Part shown: piece by piece, positions 53,218-63,142 of the stretch
Numbering within the stretch: the first letter of the stretch is position 1
How the letters are laid out: each line of letters opens with the position of its first letter
Assembly (NCBI RefSeq): GCF_001642805.2
Contig: NZ_CP016948.1
Coordinates: forward strand, 3,100,001 to 3,164,000
Length of the DNA: 64,000 nt
Origin: Serratia surfactantfaciens
GTDB taxonomy: Bacteria > Pseudomonadota > Gammaproteobacteria > Enterobacterales > Enterobacteriaceae
Reading direction: 5' to 3'
Notes under the pieces: model-generated
Database searches by the model: none
What the model saw: only the letters and a program-made list of their open reading frames with translations
Told to the model about the DNA's origin: nothing
Program-made: the position numbers and the translations under genes

Positions 53218-54867
53218 TTACTGCGACCATGCTCGGTACCGCTCCCTCAACGAATGGCGGATGCCCATCGCCGCCAGATTCAAACTCACCACGATCGTCA
53301 CCAGCAGGAAGGCGGTGGCGAACACCAGCGGCCGCGCCGCCTCTACGCTCGGGCTCTGGAACGCCATATCGTAGATCTGGAAGCTCAGGTGCATAAACTT
53401 CCGCTCCAGGTGCAGATACGGGAAAATCTCGTCCACCGGCAGCACCGGCACCGATTTAACTACCCCCACCAGCATCAGCGGCGCCGTTTCCCCGGCGGCG
53501 CGCGCCACCGCCAGAATCAAGCCGGTCATCATCGCCGGCGCCGCCATCGGCAGCACGATGCGCCACAGCGTCTCGGCCCGGCTGGCGCCCAGCGCCATCG
53601 AGCCCTGCCGCAGCGAGGTGGGAATGCGCGACAGCCCTTCCTCGGTGGCGACGATCACCACCGGCAGCGTCAGCAGCGCCAGCGTCAGCGCCGCCCACAG
53701 CACGCCGGGCGTACCGAAGGTCGGGTTGGGCAAGGACTCAGGATAGAACAGCTGATCGAGCGTGCCGCCAATCATGTAAACAAAAAAGCCGAGGCCAAAA
53801 ACGCCGTAGACGATCGAAGGCACCCCGGCCAGGTTGACCACCGCGATGCGGATCACCCGCGTCAGCAGATTGTTGCCGGCATATTCGTGCAGATATACCG
53901 CCGCAATTACGCCAAACGGCATCACCACGATCGACATCAGGATCACCATCAAGACCGTGCCGAAAATGGCCGGGAACACCCCGCCTTCGGTGTTCGCCTC
54001 GCGCGGGCTGTCGGTGAGGAACTTCTTCACCTGATCGCCCCAGTGCGCCAGTTTCTCGGTGGTGCTCATGGCGTTCGGATACCAGGCATCGCGCACTTGG
54101 CTGAGCGGAATGGTCAACGTCTGGCCGTGCATGTCGCGCAACAGCAGCGCGTCACGCTGGCGATCGCGGTTCAGCCCCGCCAGGCGTTCGGACAGCTGCT
54201 GGTACTGCCGCTGCAGCTCCAGCCGCTCGGCCTTGATACCGTCCTGCGCACGGGCGTCCAGCTTATCGTCGCGCTGCAAACGCTTTTCCCGCAGCCGCAG
54301 CGCGTCAAACTGTTGATTGATGCGCGCCATATCGCGGAATTGAATGTCATGCGCCTGGCGCGAGAGCGCGGCGATCTGCGGCAGCCGCTGTTGCAACGCC
54401 TGCCCCAGATTGCGGCCGGTCAGCGGTTGCCCATCCTCCAGCAGCCCCGCCAGATAGCCGTAGGCGGTGCCGTGGCTGTCGCGCTCCAGCACCAGCAGGC
54501 TGCGCGGCGTGCTCTGGCTGCGGATATCGCTGGCCAGCAAAGTGCGGAAATCTTGCCCCTCGCGCTCGCGGTTGCCGACTTTGATCAGGTAACGCTCGAC
54601 GTTCTGCGCCTCGCCCGGTGGCGTCACGCCCGCCTCCGTCAGCTGGCGGCGCGAAATGCTTTGCTGCTGATACAGCTCGCCGATCACCGTCACCGGCCCG
54701 GCGCCGTTCTGATTCAGCTCAAACTGATAGACCGGGCTCGGCCAGAAATAGCGCATCCCTTGCCCGGCCAGCAGCAGCAGGATGCCGATCAGCGCCAACA
54801 GGCTGACGGCGACCGAACCGGCGGTCAGCCATATCCACGGCGACCCGCTCTTCACCCAGTTCTTCAT
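53218..54867 (-). CDS. pstA: Phosphate ABC transporter permease PstA, long form
   Basis: 549 residues, almost double E. coli PstA (296). One N-terminal helix (about 11-35) is followed by a ~240-residue polar, helical region with coiled-coil character ([38 protein letters not shown]), then the permease domain with about six helices from ~285 and the EAA-like loop ([24 protein letters not shown]). Its start overlaps the pstC stop (ATGA at 54864-54867). The extension marks the PstA2 type found beside ppk in several gammaproteobacteria. Confidence 0.9.
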   Translation of the reverse strand: MKNWVKSGSPWIWLTAGSVAVSLLALIGILLLLAGQGMRYFWPSPVYQFELNQNGAGPVTVIGELYQQQSISRRQLTEAGVTPPGEAQNVERYLIKVGNREREGQDFRTLLASDIRSQSTPRSLLVLERDSHGTAYGYLAGLLEDGQPLTGRNLGQALQQRLPQIAALSRQAHDIQFRDMARINQQFDALRLREKRLQRDDKLDARAQDGIKAERLELQRQYQQLSERLAGLNRDRQRDALLLRDMHGQTLTIPLSQVRDAWYPNAMSTTEKLAHWGDQVKKFLTDSPREANTEGGVFPAIFGTVLMVILMSIVVMPFGVIAAVYLHEYAGNNLLTRVIRIAVVNLAGVPSIVYGVFGLGFFVYMIGGTLDQLFYPESLPNPTFGTPGVLWAALTLALLTLPVVIVATEEGLSRIPTSLRQGSMALGASRAETLWRIVLPMAAPAMMTGLILAVARAAGETAPLMLVGVVKSVPVLPVDEIFPYLHLERKFMHLSFQIYDMAFQSPSVEAARPLVFATAFLLVTIVVSLNLAAMGIRHSLRERYRAWSQ

Positions 54868-57035
54868 GGCGCCTCCTGATTCGGCGTGTAGCGTTTGCGC
54901 AGCCGCAGGCGCACCGCCTCCGCCAGCGTGTTGAACACGAAGGTGAAGACAAACAGCACCAGCGCGGTCAGGAACAGCACGCGGTAATGGCTGCTGCCGG
55001 AAACCGCCTCCGGCATCTCGATGGCGATGTTGGCCGCCAGCGCCCGCAGCCCCTGGAACAGGCTGCCATCAATGATCGGCGTGTTGCCGGTGGCCATCAA
55101 CACGATCATGGTTTCCCCCACCGCGCGGCCAAAGCCGATCATCAGCGCGGAGAAAATGCCGGCGCTGGCGGAAGGCAGCACCACCTTGATCACCGTCTGC
55201 CATTGAGTGGCGCCCAGAGCCAGCGAGCCCTGGCTCAAGGTGGCTGGCACGCTGAACAACGCGTCCTCCGCCAGCGAGAAGATGATCGGCACCAGCGCGA
55301 AGCCCATCGCCACGCCCACCACCAGCGCATTGCGCTGATCGTAATTATCTCCCAACCAGAAGTGCAGCGGCTCGCCGAACAGCGCTACCTCCAGCCACGG
55401 CCCCAGGCTGAACGCCAGCCACACCGTCAACGCCAGCAGCGGCAACAGCAGCAGCAGATCGACGCCCGGCCGACAGCGCGGCATCAGGCGATGAGTCAAC
55501 GCGCCGCACAGCAGCACCGCCGCCGCCAACAGCAGCGGCAACGCCAGCACCGCCAACAGATACTGCTCGATGATCGGCGCCAGCCAAATGCCGGCCACCA
55601 GGCCGATCACCACCGTCGGCAGCGCGCCCATTACTTCGATGGCCGGTTTGATCACCCGCCGCAACCCCGGCGTCATAAAGTAAGCGGTATAGATGGCGCC
55701 GGCCAATGCCAGCGGAATGGCGAACAGCATCGCGTAAGCCGCCGCCTTGAAGGTGCCGAAGATCACCGGCATCAGGCTGAATTTGGGTTGGTAGCTGTCT
55801 TCACCGGAGGTCGACTGCCAGACGTAGGCCGGCTGCGGGTAATTCTCATACCACACCTTGCCCCACAGCGAACGCCAGGTGACGTCCGGGTACGGGTTGT
55901 CGAGCGCATAGCGCTGCCAGCCTTTGTCGCTCTCCAGCAGCAGGCCATCGCCGCGCGGTGCGAACGCCATCTGCCGCACCTCGGCACCCAAACGGGTATT
56001 CAGCAGCGGCTGCGGTTGAATGGTAGAGAATAGCGAGAAACCGCCGTCGGGCCGCAGGGTGGCGAACACCCGGCGGTAAGGCTCGGCCACCGTCAGCTCC
56101 TGCCCGTCGGCGCCGTGGTCGAAATGCTGCACCGGCGTCAGGCGCCAGCGCCGATCTTTTTCCACCTCGAACCACTCGCGCAGATTGCCGTCGGCACCCT
56201 TGATCAGCAGCGCGCTGCCGCCGGGCAGCGCCGTCATTTGATACGGGGCATGTTCGCCCAAGGTGCGCGTTTCACGCAGCTGCAGCTGCGCGCCGTCGAT
56301 TTCATAACGCGCCAACCGGTTGCCGGTCAGCAGGTATAGCTGGCGGCCATCCGGCGTCAGCACCAGTTGCTCTCCGCCTTGCTCCAGCGGGCGCTCGCTG
56401 AACTGCGGCGGCCGATCGGGGCTGAAGCGGCCGAATACCAGGCGCCGATCGTCGGTCACCCCGGCCAGCAGATACTGCCCGCGATGCGCATCCGCCAACG
56501 ATAACAGCTTCAGCGGCTTACGCTGCGGATCCAGCGCCAACGGCTGTTGCCCGAGCGGGAACAGCCACTGCGGCCGACCATTTTCCGCCGTGGCGAAATC
56601 CGCGCGCGCCACCACCAACCGGCCGTCGGCCTGCGCCAGCGCAAACAGATCGCGCTCACCGGCAGCCTGCGCGAGCAGCGCCGGTTTGGCCAACAGCGTT
56701 TGCTGCGCCAGCGGCGTCTGAGCCTGCTCGCCCTGTCTCGGCGTCAGGCGATAAAACTGCCCCGCGCCCTGCGCGTCGATGCGATAACCCACTCGCTGCT
56801 GTACGTCCATACCCAGCGCCAACGCCGGGGCCGACACTGCGATCGGCAGCGGCTGCGCCTGGCCGAGCGAGGCCGGTTTGAACAGCGGCAGCACGGCAAA
56901 CAGCAGATAAACGAAGATCAGCATCAACGTCATCAACACCATCAGCCCGCTGGCGGTCACTGCCGCCTGCACGCCACGGTCGATGCGCCCGCGCAGGCGA
57001 TCTCGGGGATGTTGATTTGCCGTCGTCTGTGTCAT
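54864..57035 (-). CDS. pstC: Phosphate ABC transporter permease PstC, long form
   Basis: 723 residues against 319 in E. coli. After one N-terminal helix (about 26-52) comes a ~360-residue periplasmic region with repeated short beta motifs (LVVARADFATAENGRPQWLFPLG; RQLYLLTGNRLARYEIDG; GGSALLIKGADGNLREWF) that reads like a WD/beta-propeller. The permease domain is at about 425-715 with TLSQGSLALGATQWQTVIKVVLPSASAG. First gene of the unit; a Pho box lies 56-85 bases upstream. Confidence 0.9.
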   Translation of the reverse strand: MTQTTANQHPRDRLRGRIDRGVQAAVTASGLMVLMTLMLIFVYLLFAVLPLFKPASLGQAQPLPIAVSAPALALGMDVQQRVGYRIDAQGAGQFYRLTPRQGEQAQTPLAQQTLLAKPALLAQAAGERDLFALAQADGRLVVARADFATAENGRPQWLFPLGQQPLALDPQRKPLKLLSLADAHRGQYLLAGVTDDRRLVFGRFSPDRPPQFSERPLEQGGEQLVLTPDGRQLYLLTGNRLARYEIDGAQLQLRETRTLGEHAPYQMTALPGGSALLIKGADGNLREWFEVEKDRRWRLTPVQHFDHGADGQELTVAEPYRRVFATLRPDGGFSLFSTIQPQPLLNTRLGAEVRQMAFAPRGDGLLLESDKGWQRYALDNPYPDVTWRSLWGKVWYENYPQPAYVWQSTSGEDSYQPKFSLMPVIFGTFKAAAYAMLFAIPLALAGAIYTAYFMTPGLRRVIKPAIEVMGALPTVVIGLVAGIWLAPIIEQYLLAVLALPLLLAAAVLLCGALTHRLMPRCRPGVDLLLLLPLLALTVWLAFSLGPWLEVALFGEPLHFWLGDNYDQRNALVVGVAMGFALVPIIFSLAEDALFSVPATLSQGSLALGATQWQTVIKVVLPSASAGIFSALMIGFGRAVGETMIVLMATGNTPIIDGSLFQGLRALAANIAIEMPEAVSGSSHYRVLFLTALVLFVFTFVFNTLAEAVRLRLRKRYTPNQEAP

Positions 57036-57431
57036 GTCTCTCGCTGTCGCTGAAGTAATCGGGCTTGCGCCGTAAGATAACCGGGCATCTTATGTCAGTT
57101 TTATGACGTTTGCATGACAAAGTTATCCGGCACAATTCAGGTTTTTTACACTGCAAACAGACAATATGACGTTGATATATTGCTAAAAAACGACCATTAA
57201 CACGCTTGATAACGCCAAAAATAAGCCAGCTAACCATCATTTCATGCTGTTCACATCGCCGTTGCGCGTCCCGCCTCAACGAAAATTTATTGCCGCCGAA
57301 AAACACCGCGCGCCAACGCAATGGATATGTTGGACTTTCCTGTCAATCTCTCGCAATAATGATGAAGGACACTAGAGCGGCATCCGGGCGCTGCGTCCCG
57401 GATCCTATTCTAAAATTGAACTGGAGTGGCA
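57036..57431. other. pstC/ppk divergent intergenic region
   Basis: About 400 bases with no gene. The pstC-proximal end holds the Pho box (57091-57120). The ppk-proximal end has CTGTCA at 57350-57355, a single Pho-like half site without a clear partner. Ribosome site of ppk: TGGAG at 57422-57426. Confidence 0.5.
57091..57120 (-). promoter_or_regulatory. Pho box upstream of pstC
   Basis: Read on the minus strand from 57120, three direct repeats at 11-base spacing: TTGTCATGCAA, ACGTCATAAAA, CTGACATA. This matches PhoB boxes (CTGTCAT units). It implies induction of pstCAB under phosphate limitation. Confidence 0.8.
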
Positions 57432-59495
57432 ATGGGTCAGGAAAAGCTCTACATCGAAAAAGAACTAAGCTGGTTATCCTTTAATGAACGCGTGTTGCAG
57501 GAAGCCGCAGATAAGAGCAATCCCCTGATTGAACGTATGCGTTTTCTGGGCATTTACTCCAACAACCTCGACGAGTTCTATAAAGTCCGCTTCGCCGATC
57601 TCAAACGGCGCATCCTGATCAGTGAAGAGCAAGGCTCCGCCGGCGCCTCACGCCACCTGCTGAAAAAGATCCAGGCCAAGGTGCTGAAAACCGATCAGGA
57701 GTTCGATGGCCTGTATAACGATCTGCTGCTGGAAATGGCGCGCAATCAGATCTTCCTGATCAACGAACGCCAGGTGTCCGAAAACCAGCAAATCTGGCTG
57801 CGGCAATATTTCAAGCAGCATCTGCGCCAACACATCACGCCGATCCTGATCAACCACGACACCAATCTGGTGCAGTTCCTGAAAGACGATTACACCTACC
57901 TGGCGGTGGAGATCATTCGCGGGGCGCGCATCGACTATGCGCTGCTGGAAATCCCGTCCGACAAGGTGCCGCGCTTCGTCAATCTGCCGCCGGAAGCGCC
58001 GCGCCGCCGCAAGCCGATGATCCTGCTCGACAACATTCTGCGTTACTGCCTGGACGATATTTTCAAGGGCTTCTTCGATTACGACGCGCTCAACGCCTAT
58101 TCGATGAAGATGACCCGCGACGCAGAGTACGATCTGGTGACCGAAATGGAATCCAGCCTGCTGGAACTGATGTCTTCCAGCCTGAAACAACGCCTGACCG
58201 CCGAGCCGGTGCGCTTCGTTTATCAGCGCGACATGCCGAATGAAATGGTGGAACTGCTGCGCGGCAAGCTGGGCATCTCCAACTACGATTCGGTGATCGC
58301 CGGTGGCCGCTACCACAATTTCAAAGATTTCATCAGTTTCCCGAACGTCGGCAAGGCCAATCTGGTCAACAAGCCGCTTCCGCGCCTGCGCCACATCTGG
58401 TTCGACGGTTTCCGCAACGGCTTCGACGCCATTCGCGAAAAGGACGTGCTGCTCTACTACCCGTATCACACCTTCGAACACGTGCTGGAGCTGCTGCGCC
58501 AGGCGTCGTTCGATCCGAGCGTGTTGGCTATCAAGATCAACATCTACCGGGTGGCGAAAGATTCGCGCATCATCGAATCGATGATCCACGCCGCGCACAA
58601 CGGCAAAAAGGTCACGGTGGTGGTCGAGCTGCAGGCGCGCTTCGACGAAGAGGCCAACATCCACTGGGCGAAACGCCTGACCGAAGCCGGCGTGCACGTG
58701 ATCTTCTCGGCGCCGGGGCTGAAAATCCACGCCAAACTGTTCCTGATTTCGCGCCGTGAAGGCGATGAAATTGTGCGCTATGCTCATATCGGTACCGGCA
58801 ACTTTAACGAAAAAACCGCGCGCATCTACACCGACTATTCGCTGTTGACCGCCGACTCACGCATCACCAACGAGGTGCGCCGGGTATTCAACTTTATCGA
58901 GAACCCCTACCGGCCGGTCACCTTCGACAACCTGATGGTGTCGCCGCAGAACTCGCGCCTGAAGCTGTATGAGCTGATCGACAACGAAATCGCCAACGCC
59001 CAGGCCGGGGAACAGGCCGGCATTATGTTGAAAATAAATAATCTGGTGGATAAAGGGCTGGTAGATCGGTTATATACCGCGTCCGGTGCCGGCGTGAAGA
59101 TCCGCCTGCTGGTGCGCGGCATGTGTTCCCTGATTCCCAACCTGCCGGGGATCAGCGACAATATTCAGGTGATCAGCATCGTCGATCGCTTTTTGGAACA
59201 CGATCGGGTTTACGTTTTCGACAATAAAGGTGACAAACGGGTGTATCTGTCCTCCGCCGACTGGATGACCCGCAACATAGATTACCGTATCGAAGTGGCG
59301 GTATCGCTGCTGGATCCGGCGCTGAAACAGCGCGTTCTGGACATTCTGGAGATCCTGTTCAGCGATACGGTCAAAGCCCGCTATGTGGATAAAGAACTGA
59401 GCAACCAGTACGTGCCGCGCGGCAATCGCCGCAAAGTGCGCGCCCAGGTGGCTATTTACGAGTACTTAAAAGCTCTGGAACAACCAGGACAGTAG
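57432..59495 (+). CDS. ppk: Polyphosphate kinase 1
   Basis: Makes inorganic polyphosphate from ATP reversibly. 687 residues from ATG at 57432 ([25 protein letters not shown]), equal to E. coli PPK1 start; GGAG is 6 bases upstream. Phosphorylated His in [12 protein letters not shown] (about 433) and second His in [10 protein letters not shown] (about 590) are present. ppx follows after 10 bases. Confidence 0.96.
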   Translation: MGQEKLYIEKELSWLSFNERVLQEAADKSNPLIERMRFLGIYSNNLDEFYKVRFADLKRRILISEEQGSAGASRHLLKKIQAKVLKTDQEFDGLYNDLLLEMARNQIFLINERQVSENQQIWLRQYFKQHLRQHITPILINHDTNLVQFLKDDYTYLAVEIIRGARIDYALLEIPSDKVPRFVNLPPEAPRRRKPMILLDNILRYCLDDIFKGFFDYDALNAYSMKMTRDAEYDLVTEMESSLLELMSSSLKQRLTAEPVRFVYQRDMPNEMVELLRGKLGISNYDSVIAGGRYHNFKDFISFPNVGKANLVNKPLPRLRHIWFDGFRNGFDAIREKDVLLYYPYHTFEHVLELLRQASFDPSVLAIKINIYRVAKDSRIIESMIHAAHNGKKVTVVVELQARFDEEANIHWAKRLTEAGVHVIFSAPGLKIHAKLFLISRREGDEIVRYAHIGTGNFNEKTARIYTDYSLLTADSRITNEVRRVFNFIENPYRPVTFDNLMVSPQNSRLKLYELIDNEIANAQAGEQAGIMLKINNLVDKGLVDRLYTASGAGVKIRLLVRGMCSLIPNLPGISDNIQVISIVDRFLEHDRVYVFDNKGDKRVYLSSADWMTRNIDYRIEVAVSLLDPALKQRVLDILEILFSDTVKARYVDKELSNQYVPRGNRRKVRAQVAIYEYLKALEQPGQ

Positions 59496-59505
59496 GCCAG
59501 CAACT

Positions 59506-61056
59506 ATGCCGCTAAAAAACACTGCAACGAACAAACCGCAGGAAATCGCCGCCATCGACCTCGGGTCGAACAGTTTCCACATGGTGATCGCCCGCGTCGT
59601 CAACGGCGCCTTACAGGTATTGGGCCGTTTAAAACAGCGGGTGCATCTCGCCGACGGATTGGACAGCAACAACGTACTCAGTGAAGAGGCGATAGAACGC
59701 GGCCTGGCCTGCCTGGCGCTGTTTGCCGAGCGGCTGCAGGGCTTCCCGGCGGATAACGTCACCATCGTTGGCACCCATACCCTGCGCCAGGCGGTGAACG
59801 CCGAAGTGTTCCTCAAGCGCGCAGCCAAAGTGATCCCCTACCCGATCGAAATCATCGCCGGCCAGGAAGAGGCGCGTCTGATCTTCATGGGCGTGGAGCA
59901 CACTCAGCCGGAGAAAGGCCGCAAGCTGGTAATCGACATCGGCGGCGGCTCCACCGAGCTGGTGATCGGCGAAGACTTCGAGCCGCTGCTGGCGGAAAGC
60001 CGCCGCATGGGCTGCGTCAGCTTCGCCCAGCTGTTCTTCCCGGGCGGCGAGATCAGCAAAAACAACTTCCGCCGCGCGCGCTTGGCGGCGGCGCAGAAGC
60101 TGGAAACGCTGGCCTGGCAGTACCGCATTCAGGGCTGGCAGTATGCGCTGGGCGCCTCGGGCACCATCAAGGCCGCCCATGAAGTGCTGGTGGCGATGGG
60201 GGAAAAAGACGGTCTTATCACCCTGGAGCGTCTGGAAATGCTCGCCGAGCAGGTGCTGCAGTTTAAAAGCTTCAGTTCGCTGAGCCTGCCGGGGCTGTCG
60301 GAAGATCGCCAGTCGGTGTTCGTGCCGGGGCTGGCTATCCTGTGCGGCGTGTTCGACGCGCTGGCGATCCGCGATCTGCGCTTGTCCGACGGCGCGCTGC
60401 GCGAAGGCGTGCTGTATGAAATGGAAGGCCGTTTCCGCCACCAGGACATCCGCAGCCGCACCGCCAAAAGCCTGGCCGATCACTACAACATCGACCGCGA
60501 GCAGGCCAAGCGGGTGCTGGAAACCACCGAGCTGCTCTACTCGCAGTGGATGGCGCAAAACACCAAGCTGGCGCATCCGCAGCTGGAGGCCCTGCTGAAA
60601 TGGGCCGCCATGCTGCACGAGGTGGGGCTGAGCATCAACCACAGCGGCATGCACCGCCATTCGGCCTACATTCTGCAAAACTCCAACCTGCCTGGCTTCA
60701 ACCAGGAACAGCAGCTGCTGCTGGCGGCGCTGGTGCGCTTCCACCGCAAGGCGATCAAGCTCGAAGAGCTGCCGCGCCTCAACCTGTTCAAGAAGAAACA
60801 CTACCTGCCGCTGATCCAGCTGCTGCGTCTGAGCACCCTCCTCAACAACCAGCGTCAGTCGACCACCACGCCGGAAACGCTGCGCCTGACCACCGACGAC
60901 AACCACTGGACGCTGCGCTTCCCGGCCGGCTACCTGGCGCAGAACAACCTAGTGCAGCTGGATTTCGAACGCGAGCAGGCCTACTGGAACGACGTCGTCG
61001 GCTGGAAGCTGCTGATCGACGAAGAAGGTTCGCAAGACGAACAGCGCTCCGCCTGA
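59506..61056 (+). CDS. ppx: Exopolyphosphatase
   Basis: Removes terminal phosphates from polyphosphate. 516 residues (E. coli 513). ASKHA motifs: [16 protein letters not shown] (about 17-32), catalytic Glu in [13 protein letters not shown], and [13 protein letters not shown] (about 145-157). C-terminal HD-like domain with [19 protein letters not shown]. In operon with ppk; a terminator follows. Confidence 0.95.
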   Translation: MPLKNTATNKPQEIAAIDLGSNSFHMVIARVVNGALQVLGRLKQRVHLADGLDSNNVLSEEAIERGLACLALFAERLQGFPADNVTIVGTHTLRQAVNAEVFLKRAAKVIPYPIEIIAGQEEARLIFMGVEHTQPEKGRKLVIDIGGGSTELVIGEDFEPLLAESRRMGCVSFAQLFFPGGEISKNNFRRARLAAAQKLETLAWQYRIQGWQYALGASGTIKAAHEVLVAMGEKDGLITLERLEMLAEQVLQFKSFSSLSLPGLSEDRQSVFVPGLAILCGVFDALAIRDLRLSDGALREGVLYEMEGRFRHQDIRSRTAKSLADHYNIDREQAKRVLETTELLYSQWMAQNTKLAHPQLEALLKWAAMLHEVGLSINHSGMHRHSAYILQNSNLPGFNQEQQLLLAALVRFHRKAIKLEELPRLNLFKKKHYLPLIQLLRLSTLLNNQRQSTTTPETLRLTTDDNHWTLRFPAGYLAQNNLVQLDFEREQAYWNDVVGWKLLIDEEGSQDEQRSA

Positions 61057-61063
61057 TCCCCCG

Positions 61064-61087
61064 CCCCCTGCCAGCAGGGGGTTTTTC
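61064..61087 (+). terminator. Rho-independent terminator after ppx
   Basis: CCCCCTGC (61064-61071) / GCAGGGGG (61074-61081), 2-base loop, then five T. Confidence 0.88.
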
Positions 61088-61236
61088 TTTCCGCCTTCGC
61101 CCCGCCAACCTAAACGAAACCCTAATACGCCACGCCGCACGCCGGAAAAAAATGGACAACTTTTGTCATCAGCGCCTAAAATCCGGTTACAAATTCTCGA
61201 GCGAATAACACAGGACACCGGCATACCGGGTGATAT

Positions 61237-61419
61237 ATGCGCAAGAAAACCACCGGACAGATGACGAAGATAGTGTTGTTTATCAGCTTTATCATTTTAG
61301 TCGGCCGACTGCTGTACGCCGCCGTGGTGGCGGTGCCTCATCATCAGGAAAAAAAGCAGGCCGCTGCGCAAAACGCCGCCGAAGTCAGCGCGCCGCAACA
61401 GGACGCCTCCTCTGAATAA
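61237..61419 (+). CDS. yfgG: Small membrane protein YfgG (DUF2633)
   Basis: 60 residues: basic start (MRKKTTGQ), one membrane helix (MTKIVLFISFIILVGRLLYAAVVAV), then HHQEKKQAAAQ and a polar tail. Matches E. coli YfgG (MTRIVLLISFIFFFGRFIYSSVGAWQHHQSKK), which is linked to nickel/cobalt tolerance. Position after ppx as in E. coli, but with yfgF displaced beyond mgtE. Confidence 0.9.
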   Translation: MRKKTTGQMTKIVLFISFIILVGRLLYAAVVAVPHHQEKKQAAAQNAAEVSAPQQDASSE

Positions 61420-61522
61420 CCGCCGCGCCCCGTCCGTTTCATAAAAATGACTCCGGCACTCGCTATGCTCTATCTTTTAATGAGCCTGCGTCAGGAACGC
61501 CGAGCGCCCGTTAAGGAACACC

Positions 61523-62956
61523 ATGTCAGCCGCAACCCATAACGTCAAAAAAGTCGCTGAACATCGCCAGCGCATTCTCACTTTGCTGTTGAACAATAAG
61601 GAATTGGTCGACGGCATCCTCGGCCGGCCAGGGGATGAACACGCCCTCAGCCAAAGCGAACTGCTGAACCAGACGGCGGAAATTACCGGCCTGCTGGACG
61701 ACATGCACGCTGCCGACCTGGCGGACCTGCTGGAAGCCTTGCCGCAGGACGAGCGCATGGCGCTGTGGCGGCTGGTGGGCAACAGCAAGCGCGGCCAGAC
61801 GCTGGTGGAAGTCGCCGAACCGGTCTGGGACAGCCTGATCGAGGAGATGAGCGACAAAGACCTGCTCAAAGCGATCAAAACGCTGGACGTCGACGAACAG
61901 GCCTATCTGGCGCAATACCTGCCGCGTAACCTGATGGGCCGGCTGCTGACCTCGCTGGAGCCGGAGCAGCGCGCCCAGGTGCGCGAGATGAGCCAATACG
62001 CCAAAGACAGCGTCGGCTGGATGATGGATTTCGAACTGGTGACGGTGCGGCCGGACGTTACGCTCGGCGCGGTGCACCGCTTTTTGCGCATGCGCAAAAC
62101 CATTCCCGACGCCACCGATAAACTGTTCGTCACCGACCGCAAAAACACCCTGCTGGGCGAGCTGCCGCTCACTGCGGTGCTGTTGAACGACCCGGAGATC
62201 CCGGTGCGCGAGGTGATGGACAGCGATCCCGCCACCTTTCAGCCCGAAGACAAGGCCGATGAAGCGGCCGGCGCGTTCGAACGCTACGACTTGATCAGCG
62301 CCCCGGTGGTTGACGCCAAGGGCAAACTGATGGGCCGTTTGACCATCGAAGAGATCGTCGACGCCGTCAACGAAGAGAGCGATACCAATCTGCGCCGCAT
62401 GGGCGGTTTGAGCCCGGAAGAAGACGTGTTCGCCCCGGTCAGCAAAGCGGTCAAGACCCGCTGGGCGTGGTTGGCGATCAACCTTTGCACCGCGTTCGTC
62501 GCCTCGCGAGTGATCGGCCTGTTCGAACACACCATTTCCCAACTGGTGGCGCTGGCGGCGCTGATGCCGATCGTCGCCGGCATCGGCGGCAACACCGGCA
62601 ACCAGACCATCACCATGATCGTGCGCGCGCTGGCGCTGCACCAGATCGAAGTCGGCAACATCTCGCGCCTGATGCTCAGAGAGCTGGGGGTGGCCATCAT
62701 CAACGGCGTGGTGTGGGGCGGCATCATGGGCGTGATCACCTGGCTGCTGTATGGCGACGCGGCGATGGGAGGCGTGATGACGCTGGCGATGCTGCTCAAT
62801 CTGCTGCTGGCGGCGCTGATGGGCGTGGTGATCCCGATGACCATGCTCAAGATGGGCCGCGATCCGGCGGTCGGCTCGAGCGTGCTCATCACCGCGCTGA
62901 CCGATACCGGCGGCTTCTTCATCTTCCTTGGCCTCGCCACCCTGTTCTTGCTGTAA
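61523..62956 (+). CDS. mgtE: Magnesium transporter MgtE
   Basis: Homodimeric Mg2+ channel of 477 residues. N domain about 10-150 (LLDDMHAADLADLLEALPQDERMALWRLV), two CBS domains about 155-285 that sense Mg2+ (GWMMDFELVTVRPDVTLGAV; VREVMDSDPATFQPEDKADEAAGAFERYDLISAPVVD), and five membrane helices from about 310 with the pore motif PIVAGIGGNTGNQTITMIVRALAL. No Mg-riboswitch visible upstream. Not at this place in E. coli. Confidence 0.94.
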   Translation: MSAATHNVKKVAEHRQRILTLLLNNKELVDGILGRPGDEHALSQSELLNQTAEITGLLDDMHAADLADLLEALPQDERMALWRLVGNSKRGQTLVEVAEPVWDSLIEEMSDKDLLKAIKTLDVDEQAYLAQYLPRNLMGRLLTSLEPEQRAQVREMSQYAKDSVGWMMDFELVTVRPDVTLGAVHRFLRMRKTIPDATDKLFVTDRKNTLLGELPLTAVLLNDPEIPVREVMDSDPATFQPEDKADEAAGAFERYDLISAPVVDAKGKLMGRLTIEEIVDAVNEESDTNLRRMGGLSPEEDVFAPVSKAVKTRWAWLAINLCTAFVASRVIGLFEHTISQLVALAALMPIVAGIGGNTGNQTITMIVRALALHQIEVGNISRLMLRELGVAIINGVVWGGIMGVITWLLYGDAAMGGVMTLAMLLNLLLAALMGVVIPMTMLKMGRDPAVGSSVLITALTDTGGFFIFLGLATLFLL

Positions 62957-62962
62957 TACGCT

Positions 62963-62988
62963 AAAAGCCGGCTCCGCGCCGGCTTTTT
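62963..62988 (+). terminator. Rho-independent terminator after mgtE
   Basis: AGCCGGC (62966-62972) / GCCGGCT (62978-62984), 5-base loop, preceded by A and followed by TTTT. Confidence 0.85.
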
Positions 62989-63142
62989 CGCCATTCTGTC
63001 GCCGAGCTTGCGTTAACGCAGTAAAGTCGGCCTTCCCGGTAGGTTTTCCTCGCGCGCTGTACTACCCTTTGCCAATAAATCGCCTTAATTCATCCATGTG
63101 ATGAATCAATTACTGACAGAGGCCCCACCGGTAGGGATGTCT

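Noticed and set aside
53110..54879. Open frame of 589 codons antisense to pstA
   Set aside because: His/Arg/Gln-rich composition and full overlap with a clear permease gene.
57350..57367. CTGTCA as a Pho box for ppk
   Set aside because: A single half site; the second unit 11 bases on does not match.
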